Origin: Candidatus Hydrogenedentota bacterium
GTDB taxonomy: Bacteria > Hydrogenedentota > Hydrogenedentia > Hydrogenedentales > CAILVY01
NCBI GenBank assembly: GCA_029565395.1
Contig: JAKQOG010000088.1
Coordinates: forward strand, 1 to 64,000
Direction: 5' to 3'
Length of the DNA stretch: 64,000 nt
Shown here: in pieces, positions 43,133 through 50,787 of the stretch
How the letters are laid out: every line of letters starts with the position of its first letter
Position numbering within the stretch: the first letter of the stretch is position 1
Translations under genes and position numbers: made by a program
The notes under the pieces: model-generated
Database searches by the model: none
Told to the model about the DNA's origin: nothing
Seen by the model: only the letters and a program-made list of their open reading frames with translations

Positions 43133-46100
43133 CTAAATTGTGCCATAGATGTCGTCAATGGCTTCGAGAATGGCGTGTTCGGTGGCGATGACCGGCGTTA
43201 TGACATGACGGCTGACGTCTTCGATTTTCTTGGTGGCGGTTTCGTCCAGCGGATTGGCCATGGCGACAACCAGGCGGCCGTTAGCGGAGCGCATGGGAAT
43301 GCACACATGCCAGGCACATATCTCACGGGTAAGCAATGCCGCCGCAGTTGGATCCACGGTGTCTGAATTCGGATGAACCACGGGCATGCCCAGTTGACAG
43401 CCAAGGGCCTGTGCAATCGCTTCCTCGGTTGTGTACTCCATACGCACCAGCACGCCGCCGAGATGTTGATCCGGGGATCGCCGCTGCTCCTTAAGGGCGT
43501 CCCGCAATTGGTTGTCAGAAATGACCCCGGCAGCGACAAGAATATCTCCCAGCGGGCGGATCCCAGGACCTTGGGCAAGTTCTGAAACCATTATTCTATA
43601 TTGCTCGTTGGATGCACGCGTTTGGTGCGCTGCCTGGCGGGAATCCATCTCCATGCCGGCACTGCCCGCATAGGATCGCTGTTGAGGGGTATTCTGTTCC
43701 CGTGCCTGGATTAATGCTTCTTGGAGTTCAGCAATGGTGGTTTCATGATGTGCGGTGGCATCTTGTTGGCATTTTAGCGCCTCTTGTGCCGCACGAAGTT
43801 CGGCATCATTGTTTTGCATGGCGGCCTGAGCAGCGTCAAGTTCTGCGCGCAGGCGTGTGATATCTTCTTCAAGTGTGACGGCGCGTTCCCGCCAGGTATC
43901 CACCAGGCGCTCCAGCTCGCCGCGCTGGGTGGAAAAGGCCTCCTGAGCCAAGACGGACTGTTGGCGTTCCTCCTCCAGCCGCACGATAAGGTCATCACGT
44001 TCTTGTAAAGCCTGTGATCGGGAACCCTCCCCCTGACGCATGGCATTCAAGGCGTCGCGTAGTTCATCAATCATGGCCGCTGCGGTGGATTCCTGTTGAC
44101 GGGCGCCGGCGAGTTGGCCTTCCAGTTTCGTGATTTGGTCCTGGAGTGTTTCGACAAGGGTGGAGTGCTCAACCATCCCGCGTTGATGCGCTTCCAAGGC
44201 GGAACGCGTTTCAGCCAGAAGCGTGTTGAGGGCGTTGTTTTCCTGATGCAATTGATCAATAACTTGTTGCCGCTCGTATTCCAGGGCCTCTTGTTGCGCC
44301 AATTGCACTTGCAACGCCGTGATTTCTTGCGCCTTTGCCTGATTCTGTTCGATATCCTTTTTATATGCCTCAATTGCCTGTGCAGCCTCGTCCAGACGAG
44401 TGTTCAGCGATACGAATGCCTCGTCTCGTTTTATCAGATCGTCTTTCAGAATGTCTATTTGTCGATCGCGCTCGGAGCGTATTGTCTGCTCTGTTTTCAA
44501 AGCGGACTGGTTCTCAGACAGTGCTGCCTGTAATCCGGCGGCATGTTCTTCCAGGGAGGCCGTTTTTGATGAAAGATTTTCCAGGCGCTGTTCAAGATCG
44601 GCTTTTTCACGGGCGGCTTGGGAGGAGATTTGCAGAATTGCCTGTTCCCTCTCCAACAATGACTTCTCAAGGGATGAAGATCGCTCATTAGCTTCATTTA
44701 ATGCGTTGCTATATTCCTGGAGGCTGGCCTGGGCCTGTGATAATGAATTCAAAAGATGTGTTGATTCATCTTGTGACGCGGACAGACTGGTTTCCCGTTC
44801 GCGTAAAACGTCCGCCAAGGCCTCGATTTGCTGTCGGTTCGCATCGTAATTGTTTGAGACTATGGTGAATTCGGCACGAAGGGTGCGCAGGGCTTCCTCC
44901 AGTGCCTCTGTTTGCACCACGGCATTTTCATATTGGCTCTGGTATGTCGCCGCTCTTTCCTGCCATTCGCGCGCCTGGGATTCCGTTTCTTCGGCGCGTA
45001 AAGTCACTTCCCGCAAAGAACGCTGGCTATTATCCAACTGCGTTCTAAGGGCGTTGTTTTCCTCATCAAGCTGTTGGGTGCATAGCGTTATTTGATGCAT
45101 GGATTGATCATGCCGTTGAACGGTTTCGCTAAGACAAGCCTGGAGATTGTCCACTTCTTGCTGCAGATCAGTGATGATCTGCGGCCATGATGCATCTATG
45201 GCAAGAACAGAAGATTGGTTCTCAAGCTGCTTCTGAAGATAGTGCGCCTCTTCGGATAATGTCTGATATTGTTTTTGAAGATCCTGGTATTCCTGGAGTT
45301 GTTCCCGAAGCGTATCGATCTCCGCCGTTTTATCGGTGAGCGTTTGTTCAAGTCCGGCGGTTTGCCGCGAGGCGTTGTCCAGTTGTTGTTGCAGCGTCTG
45401 TGCTTGTGTGATCAACCCTGCATGCTGCTGCTGTAACGTTTCGTGTTCCTGGAGTTGTTCCCGCAGTGCATCGATCTCCGCCGTTTTGTCGGCGATTGTC
45501 TGTTCGAGTCCGGTGGTTTGCCGGGTGGCATATTCCAGCTGTTGTTGCAGCGTCTGCGCCTGTGCGATCAACCCTGCGTGCTGCTGCTGTAACGTTTCGT
45601 ATTCCTGGAGTTGTTCCCGAAGCGCATTAATCTCAGCCGTTTTATCGGTAATCGTCTGTTCGAGTCCGGCGGCTTGCTGTGTACTGTTCTCCAGGTGTGC
45701 TTGCAGCGCCTCTGTCTGTGCCGTCAATTCCTGATGTTGTTGCAGAAGCGTCTGATGGGCATGAAGTTGTTCTTGAAGGGCGGAAATTTCCGCAGACTTC
45801 ATGGCGATGGTTTGTTCAAGAGAAACGGTCTGATTTGTACGTTCTTGCAGTGTATTTTCTCGTTCCTGTAAGGATTGTTCCAGGAGATCCCGCTCTGAGG
45901 TGAGTTGTGCGAGGTGTTTCGCGTTTTGGGATTCCGTATCGCGCAAACGGGTTATCGTGGCCTCAAACTGAGCCAGATGTTCTTGGAATTGCTGGTTTTT
46001 CTCTGTAAGGAGGTTTTTTTCGCGCGTTATCTCTTCTACATGCGATTCACGTTGTTGATCCGTTTGCTGGAGATGATTGGCAGTCTCGCGCAGCGAGAGG

Positions 46101-46648
46101 ATTTCGCTATTGAGCCCGGAAACCTGTGTTTGCAGTGCGGAATTTTCTTCCCGAAGCGCACGAACCGTTTCCTGGGTTTGTTTAATCACCTTCGCGAATG
46201 GCATTTGAGCTTCGGGCGGCGGACCAGGCGCCTGAATGGAGTCAAGGCGGGTCAGTAACGTGTCTAATTGAGTGCTTGCCGAAAGCAGTTGCCGGGAGAG
46301 GCCTTCATGTGCATGAGTAACCTCAGCGGTCCATACCGCAATGGCGGCGGCGACCCGTTCTCCCGATGCCAATACGTCGTGGCGGGCACTCTCCAGCGCG
46401 ATGGGGGGCAGTGTGGGCGCCCGCCGGGTTTCAAGGAGTGAGGTAAGACGGGCTACTTCTGCTTGGGCGGCGGTGAGCGCAATCGTGTGTTCTTCCCGCA
46501 CCGCCAGCACTTCCAGCAACCGGGCTAATTGACGCCCGGCGGAGTCGATATGGCTTTTTAATACTTCCTGCCCCGCGGACACCTCGGCTTTCCAGCCGGT
46601 GATGGCGGTGCGCAGGCGTGTAATTATGTCTTCCCGTGATGCGGTCAT
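43133..46648 (-). CDS. Giant coiled-coil protein with C-terminal MshEN domain
   Basis: 1171 residues. From about 20 to 1000 it is almost pure heptad-type coiled coil rich in Gln, Glu, Leu, Ala and Thr. Four tandem copies of a 52-residue unit lie about residues 274-478 (coded by 45215-45829). The last 150 residues (from about 1029) form an MshEN domain (PF05157): RPLGDILVAAGVISDNQL..ALKEQ and HLGGVLVRMEYTTEEAIAQAL, which is the two-part cyclic-di-GMP binding motif of GspE/MshE N-terminal domains. It has no ATPase domain. A cytoplasmic scaffold or filament that responds to cyclic-di-GMP is the best guess. No signal peptide is seen. It is separated by about 96 bases from the DUF362 gene. Confidence 0.8.
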   Translation of the reverse strand: MTASREDIITRLRTAITGWKAEVSAGQEVLKSHIDSAGRQLARLLEVLAVREEHTIALTAAQAEVARLTSLLETRRAPTLPPIALESARHDVLASGERVAAAIAVWTAEVTHAHEGLSRQLLSASTQLDTLLTRLDSIQAPGPPPEAQMPFAKVIKQTQETVRALREENSALQTQVSGLNSEILSLRETANHLQQTDQQRESHVEEITREKNLLTEKNQQFQEHLAQFEATITRLRDTESQNAKHLAQLTSERDLLEQSLQERENTLQERTNQTVSLEQTIAMKSAEISALQEQLHAHQTLLQQHQELTAQTEALQAHLENSTQQAAGLEQTITDKTAEINALREQLQEYETLQQQHAGLIAQAQTLQQQLEYATRQTTGLEQTIADKTAEIDALREQLQEHETLQQQHAGLITQAQTLQQQLDNASRQTAGLEQTLTDKTAEIDTLREQLQEYQDLQKQYQTLSEEAHYLQKQLENQSSVLAIDASWPQIITDLQQEVDNLQACLSETVQRHDQSMHQITLCTQQLDEENNALRTQLDNSQRSLREVTLRAEETESQAREWQERAATYQSQYENAVVQTEALEEALRTLRAEFTIVSNNYDANRQQIEALADVLRERETSLSASQDESTHLLNSLSQAQASLQEYSNALNEANERSSSLEKSLLEREQAILQISSQAAREKADLEQRLENLSSKTASLEEHAAGLQAALSENQSALKTEQTIRSERDRQIDILKDDLIKRDEAFVSLNTRLDEAAQAIEAYKKDIEQNQAKAQEITALQVQLAQQEALEYERQQVIDQLHQENNALNTLLAETRSALEAHQRGMVEHSTLVETLQDQITKLEGQLAGARQQESTAAAMIDELRDALNAMRQGEGSRSQALQERDDLIVRLEEERQQSVLAQEAFSTQRGELERLVDTWRERAVTLEEDITRLRAELDAAQAAMQNNDAELRAAQEALKCQQDATAHHETTIAELQEALIQAREQNTPQQRSYAGSAGMEMDSRQAAHQTRASNEQYRIMVSELAQGPGIRPLGDILVAAGVISDNQLRDALKEQRRSPDQHLGGVLVRMEYTTEEAIAQALGCQLGMPVVHPNSDTVDPTAAALLTREICAWHVCIPMRSANGRLVVAMANPLDETATKKIEDVSRHVITPVIATEHAILEAIDDIYGTI
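45215..45829 (-). repeat. Tandem 156-bp repeat inside the coiled-coil gene
   Basis: Four copies of a 52-residue unit (156 bp): 45674-45829, 45518-45673, 45362-45517, and 45215-45361 (49 residues). The later three units share text like LEQTITDKTAEINALREQLQ; the first is more diverged. The exact period of 156 bp was checked at the same hexamer in each copy (45345, 45501, 45657, 45813). The unit is not a whole number of heptads. Confidence 0.85.
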
Positions 46649-46725
46649 AATCAGGTATTATAACTGGCGGCGGAAGAACTATGAAAGCCCTGTCTTCAAT
46701 GAGACTGCTGTACTGGAAACCTAAA

Positions 46726-46737
46726 GGTCCTAGGACC
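46726..46737. repeat. Perfect 12-bp palindrome GGTCCTAGGACC
   Basis: It lies between the coiled-coil gene and the DUF362 gene, with AAA before it. A related text (ATAGGACCTA / TAGGTCCTAT) forms the hairpin at 62993-63021. A part of the same text overlaps the ComB stop codon at 47979-47985. I treat these as one loose repeat family. Confidence 0.5.
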
Positions 46738-46744
46738 CTTGACT

Positions 46745-47851
46745 CTAGTCCACAGCTTCCAGTGTATAGTTCCGGGAGCCCAGCCCGATGCGTTCGGCGC
46801 AGGCCACCTGCAAATAGGGGTCTTTTCCATGGATGCGTTCAAAAAGATGCGAGCCTTCTCCCAGTGAAAGCGGTGCGGGCAGGGCGCTCGGAATGAAATC
46901 CTCGAAACGGATGAGATCGAGACTGGCCTGCTCGACGGCTACGATGTCCGTGGAAGCGGCGATGCCGATGTCCGGCACGAGTGCAGGCGTGGAAAATCCC
47001 CAGCAATCGCAATACGGCGTGATGTTCAATAACATAGTGACGAACAGGACCGTGTTTTCCGCGAATGTTTCCAGCACTTTCTGTGTGGTGAGCGCCATCC
47101 CCGTCTGAAAATGCTCAATGCCTTCCGTGCTCAGATGAATGGCATGTTCGGGGCAGGCCAGATCACAGTGGCGGCAGTACCGGCAATTGTGATCGTTCCA
47201 CTTGAGTATGTCGTCTTCATCGAACCAGATGGCGCCGCTGGAAGGACAGTTATCCACGCAGGTGTGGCAGTGATTGCATTTATCCGCGTCCCAGGTGAAT
47301 TTCTCGCCCTGGAGCCGGTGGATCTTGCCCCGCGAATCCTTGGCCACGCAGCCCATGGCGATGTTCTTGATGGCCCCGCCAAATCCGCAATGCCCGTGCC
47401 CTTTCCCGTGACTGAACACCACCATCGCATCGGCGTCCACGATGTTCCCGCAGAGGTCAACGGCATCGAGGGTCTGATACTTGATTTCGCGTTCATAGGA
47501 ATACTGATTCGCGATGCCCGCCGCCTCCACAAACGGCGCACCCAGCACCTCTTCCGTGTACCCGCGCGCTACGGCGTTCTGCTGGGAACCGCTTCCGTCA
47601 GTGATGAAGGGTTTTCCTCCGGCGTTTTTTATCGTTTGCACCAGAATCCGGACAAAAAGCGGGTGAATCGTGGTATAGCCCAAGTCGCCGCCTACATGCA
47701 TCTTGATCGCCACACGGCGATTGCCGAACATGTCTTTCAATGGATACATTTCCAGCAGCCGCTCGAATTTCGCGGGCAACGTGGCGTCGCGGCGCAATTC
47801 TTTCACCTTGGACGATGCAAAACACACCGTGGAGGGAGTCTTTTCAGCCAT
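46745..47851 (-). CDS. DUF362 protein with two ferredoxin clusters
   Basis: 368 residues of the DUF362/4Fe-4S family. The N-terminal part (about 20-190) has IKMHVGGDLGYTTIHP, FITDGSGSQQNAVARGYTEEV and GHCGFGGAIKNIAMGC. Two [4Fe-4S] motifs follow, CNHCHTCVDNCP near 195 and CRYCRHCDLACPEHA near 225, then a C-terminal domain with GIAASTDIVAVEQASLDLI. These proteins are common in anaerobes and of unknown biochemical function; they probably handle electrons. No signal peptide is seen. It is separated from the ComB gene by about 130 bases, on the same strand. Confidence 0.88.
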   Translation of the reverse strand: MAEKTPSTVCFASSKVKELRRDATLPAKFERLLEMYPLKDMFGNRRVAIKMHVGGDLGYTTIHPLFVRILVQTIKNAGGKPFITDGSGSQQNAVARGYTEEVLGAPFVEAAGIANQYSYEREIKYQTLDAVDLCGNIVDADAMVVFSHGKGHGHCGFGGAIKNIAMGCVAKDSRGKIHRLQGEKFTWDADKCNHCHTCVDNCPSSGAIWFDEDDILKWNDHNCRYCRHCDLACPEHAIHLSTEGIEHFQTGMALTTQKVLETFAENTVLFVTMLLNITPYCDCWGFSTPALVPDIGIAASTDIVAVEQASLDLIRFEDFIPSALPAPLSLGEGSHLFERIHGKDPYLQVACAERIGLGSRNYTLEAVD

Positions 47852-47981
47852 GTTCGTATCTCCTTATATTCTTTCCCCAAAGATTTTCAGCCATGTAATT
47901 TCAAAGCCAAATTGTAGAATGTTGATGCTGGGGAAGCAAAAATTTCTAACGCTATAGAATCTGTATGGAATTTCTAAGGTC

Positions 47982-48701
47982 CTATTTTCTCCCCACCAGA
48001 ACCCCCAACTTGTTTTTCTCAATACCCATAGGCACGGCATCGGTCACATTCATTTGTGCGCAAAAAGCAACGTCCGCCTCAAGGTGTATGCGCCGCAGCT
48101 TTTCCGCATGGGGGGCGCACATAAAAAGAGTTTCAATGCCCTCCTGTTCGATTCTGGGCTTCCATCGGGCATAAACATCAGCGCCTTCGCCAATCTCTGC
48201 GCCTGCGGTCATGGCAATCGCCACGGCCGCCACGCGGTCTTCCTGCGCGTCGAATGCAGGGTCGTTATAGAGTCCGGCGGGAATCAGGACCGCCTCCTTT
48301 TCATGATGCAACGCGGCGTTCACCACGGCGGAAGCATTAATGGTGGTTCCCATGTACACCGCCGCCGCGCCCCAAGCGGAAATCATCCGTTGTGCGCCGG
48401 TGGTGGTGGTGAAAATGACGCGTCGGCCCTTTGCCGCCACGGTCTCGCGGGGGCTGTTGCCAAAATCGAACCCCTCCGGTGGCAAACCATTACGCTCGCC
48501 AAATAAAAGAGCGTCAGGCCATTGCTTTTTGGCGGCAAAAGCGTCATGTACTTCGCCAACCACCCATATTTCTGTTGCGCCATGGTGTAGGAGCATGGCC
48601 GCTGTCGCGCTGGCGCGCAAGGCATCCACCACAATGGCAACACACTGGTGCTCCACTGCAAAACGGCATCCTGCTTCGCCTTCGATTATATGCCAATACA
48701 T
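47982..48701 (-). CDS. 2-phosphosulfolactate phosphatase family (ComB-like)
   Basis: 239 residues. Support: VAIVVDALRASATAAMLL, LLFGERNGLPPEGFDFGNSP, VIFTTTTGAQR, YMGTTINASAV and DRVAAVAIA, all typical for PF04029. In methanogens ComB removes phosphate from 2-phosphosulfolactate in coenzyme M synthesis. Many bacteria have the family without that pathway, and the true role is unknown. The start at 48701 has GAGG seven bases before it; the in-frame ATG at 48713 has none. No other coenzyme M genes are seen, so I do not assign comB as symbol. Confidence 0.75.
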   Translation of the reverse strand: MYWHIIEGEAGCRFAVEHQCVAIVVDALRASATAAMLLHHGATEIWVVGEVHDAFAAKKQWPDALLFGERNGLPPEGFDFGNSPRETVAAKGRRVIFTTTTGAQRMISAWGAAAVYMGTTINASAVVNAALHHEKEAVLIPAGLYNDPAFDAQEDRVAAVAIAMTAGAEIGEGADVYARWKPRIEQEGIETLFMCAPHAEKLRRIHLEADVAFCAQMNVTDAVPMGIEKNKLGVLVGRK

Positions 48702-48754
48702 GCTTTGCCTCATACAGCGGGTATGATTTTGGGATTTTTGTTGATCTCGTATGG

Positions 48755-48997
48755 TTATCGGTAAAAATGCTGGTGGAGTGTGTCCAAGGCAACATAGCGG
48801 GAGGCTTGCCGAAGGATAGCGCGAAGAGTTCCCGTATCAAGTTCCGGATGATTGGGTATGGTAAGGGTTTGTTGGCCGCCGTTTGGGTCGAGCCGCCGCA
48901 GTTTTACATGGCTGCCTTTTTGCGAATACACCTCAAAGCCCAATGACTTGAACGCAGTCAATACGTCCCGCCCAGTCATGCGGCGAAGACTAGGCAT
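48755..48997 (-). CDS. hicA: HicA-type mRNA interferase toxin
   Basis: 80 residues with the YcfA/HicA double-stranded RNA-binding-like fold: MTGRDVLTAFKSLGFEV then QKGSHVKLRR with the catalytic His. It cuts mRNA when free of HicB. The ATG at 48997 overlaps the hicB stop by eight bases and uses GGAG seven bases upstream inside hicB, so the pair is translationally coupled. Slightly longer than the smallest HicA proteins. Confidence 0.85.
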   Translation of the reverse strand: MPSLRRMTGRDVLTAFKSLGFEVYSQKGSHVKLRRLDPNGGQQTLTIPNHPELDTGTLRAILRQASRYVALDTLHQHFYR

Positions 48998-49223
48998 GTA
49001 CGGTCTCCAGTTCCATGGTGATGACTATCGTTGGGTTGGGCGCCAAACCCATTGCTTCCAAATCCACATCTTCAAGATGGAGTTCGGTAGCTTCGCTCAA
49101 ATTTGCAACGGTTTCATCGAGTGTTGCACCTTGTGTTACAACCGGTATTTCAACACATTCCGCTACGTAGCCGGACTGCTCCCCAGGACGAATCACCGCC
49201 TTGATTGTATGCTGGAGGTGCAT
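48990..49223 (-). CDS. hicB: HicB-type antitoxin, short form
   Basis: 77 residues. The partial RNase-H-like fold of HicB is seen: HTIKAVIRPGEQSGYVAECVE, TQGATLDETVANLSEATEL. The start at 49223 has AAAGGAG eight bases upstream; the in-frame ATGs at 49253 and 49349 would add unsupported residues. The C-terminal DNA-binding domain of classical HicB is missing, so autoregulation by this protein alone is doubtful. Upstream inverted repeats (49330-49383) could still serve as an operator for another protein. Confidence 0.8.
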   Translation of the reverse strand: MHLQHTIKAVIRPGEQSGYVAECVEIPVVTQGATLDETVANLSEATELHLEDVDLEAMGLAPNPTIVITMELETVHA

Positions 49224-49548
49224 CAGGTAGTCTCCTTTAATTGTTGCCTTCATGATTTTACGGTTAGGGACAGGGGTCTTGCAAGGAATACGATGGTGGA
49301 AGCATTTGCGAAATAGCCCTTTTTCTCCTCTGGGCAAATGAAAAAGCACCGATTCGGCTGGGCAATGCCAGTAATTTGCCCAGTATCTGTTGATCTTTTG
49401 ATAAAAAGGCCTGTTTCGTAAATGCCTGTGGTGATTGAAATGGCAGGTGTATCAGTTTTTCCTATTAAGAAATGTTTTTCGCTATACTTCTATGAAGATT
49501 GGTGTTGAATCGCGGAGCACAGGAATATCAAAAGAGGAGAATAAGCAC
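49224..49548. other. Divergent region between hicBA and the Tat phosphoesterase
   Basis: No gene is supported in 325 bp. It carries the inverted repeats described separately. A -10-like TATACT at 49483-49488 lies about 60 bases before the phosphoesterase start, without a clear -35. Confidence 0.45.
49330..49383. repeat. Inverted and direct copies of CTGGGCAA near hicBA
   Basis: CTGGGCAAAT (49330-49339) and ATTTGCCCAG (49374-49383) are perfect 10-bp arms with a 34-base loop, which contains a third copy CTGGGCAAT (49358-49366). The position upstream of the hicB start, on the minus strand, fits an operator, but this is unproven. Confidence 0.4.
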
Positions 49549-50337
49549 ATGCGTTTTACCCGCCGTCAATTCTTGTGGACATTGGGCGCGCTAAGCGCCG
49601 GGGCCTATGCACAAAATACGGTGTCTGCGACTCCTGATGCAGAACAATTTACCGTGGCGGCCCTGAATGATATTCATCTGCTGGATGCGGCAAGCGGGGA
49701 GTTGCTCAAACGCGCGGTTGAACGGATAAACACGATTCCGGAATTGCGTTTTTCGCTTATTCTTGGAGATCTTTCCACCAGCGGCAAGCGGGAAGAGCTG
49801 GCGTTGGCCAAGCAGTATCTGGAGGGCTTTAAAAAACCATATTTTGTTGTACCGGGCAATCATGATGTGGATCCAAAAGCAAGCGACCCCTATGCCGCTT
49901 TTGTGGAACTATTTGGAAAGACACAGTGGACCCATCGGGAAGGTAAATGGCTGTTTATCGGCCTGGACTCCTGTGTCGGCGCCGCCAGTGATGTGAGTTT
50001 GCCGGCGGAGCGCATCGAGTGGTTAAAAGCGCAGTTGCCCAAGGATGCTCCCGCTACGCCCATTGCGCTGTGCTGCCACCATCCGCTGAATCCGCACACG
50101 AAATATAGAATTACGAATGCGGATGAGATTCTTGGACTTTTCAAGGGATTCAATCTGAAAGTGGTGATGTCGGGACATTGGCATGGAAATCAGGTGGAAG
50201 AGCAGGACGGCGTTTTATTTGTCACCACCGCCTGTTGCAGCACCACGCGCGATAATTTTGATAAAACCACGGCCAAAGGCTTCCGGTTTTTTCATATGAA
50301 GGGTGTCACGGTTACAACGGAATTTGTGGAAATATAG
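49549..50337 (+). CDS. Tat-secreted metallophosphoesterase
   Basis: 262 residues. The twin-arginine signal TRRQFLWTLGALSAGAYA begins at residue 4. The phosphoesterase motifs are ALNDIHLLD, LILGDLS, VPGNHDVDP, CCHHPLNP and SGHWHGNQ, a complete metal set. It acts in the periplasm on phosphate esters such as nucleotides or phospholipids. The ATG at 49549 has GAGGAG nine bases upstream; earlier in-frame starts are not supported. It is transcribed alone, away from hicBA. The protein is not related closely to the one at 32081-32791. Confidence 0.85.
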   Translation: MRFTRRQFLWTLGALSAGAYAQNTVSATPDAEQFTVAALNDIHLLDAASGELLKRAVERINTIPELRFSLILGDLSTSGKREELALAKQYLEGFKKPYFVVPGNHDVDPKASDPYAAFVELFGKTQWTHREGKWLFIGLDSCVGAASDVSLPAERIEWLKAQLPKDAPATPIALCCHHPLNPHTKYRITNADEILGLFKGFNLKVVMSGHWHGNQVEEQDGVLFVTTACCSTTRDNFDKTTAKGFRFFHMKGVTVTTEFVEI

Positions 50338-50419
50338 CCGCTGCCTCTATCTGCAACGTGACGAAAAACCTTTGAACCTTCTTTGTGGCCTTGCTCGTAC
50401 ACCACAATCCCTGTTTCTC

Positions 50420-50659
50420 TTACCGGCGGCCTTCCTCAATCATTTCAGGCGCGGACCGCCTGTTTTGGCGGGTCTTTGTCTGGTGTTTGAATAAAGCGTC
50501 AATCGTCTCTTCAATGGAAGGGCAAGCGGTTTTTTGCGCAGGGATGAGTTTTGCCAGGGGCACGCCATGCTTTGTGATGGTGACGCTTTCCCCTTTTAAT
50601 ACCCGTTGCAGGAGCCCTGCAAACTCAGTTCTTGCTTTATCAACGCCCACAGTAACCAT
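50420..50659 (-). CDS. Orphan Phd/YefM-type antitoxin
   Basis: 79 residues from ATG 50659 with AAGGCAGG upstream. VTVGVDKARTEFAGLLQRVLKGE and SVTITKHGVPLAKLIPA follow the Phd/YefM N-terminal DNA-binding fold; the tail RSAPEMIEEGRR resembles the toxin-binding end of VapB or Phd partners. No toxin gene lies behind it: the next minus-strand sequence runs into the phosphoesterase gene end at 50337. Either the toxin has been lost or this antitoxin has another role. Confidence 0.75.
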   Translation of the reverse strand: MVTVGVDKARTEFAGLLQRVLKGESVTITKHGVPLAKLIPAQKTACPSIEETIDALFKHQTKTRQNRRSAPEMIEEGRR

Positions 50660-50787
50660 AATACCTGCCTTGCGAAAATACCTTATCTTTAGCCTACTGC
50701 GAGTGGCTTTTTTTGTCAAGAACCTTCTTTGAATTCAGCCGGTATTGGTGATATTGTGCGATCCTTGACTTGAAATGGAGAAATCGT

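Noticed and set aside
50676-50705. Short hairpin with T-run after the Tat phosphoesterase
   Set aside because: Stem of four base pairs and more than 300 bases after the stop codon; not convincing.
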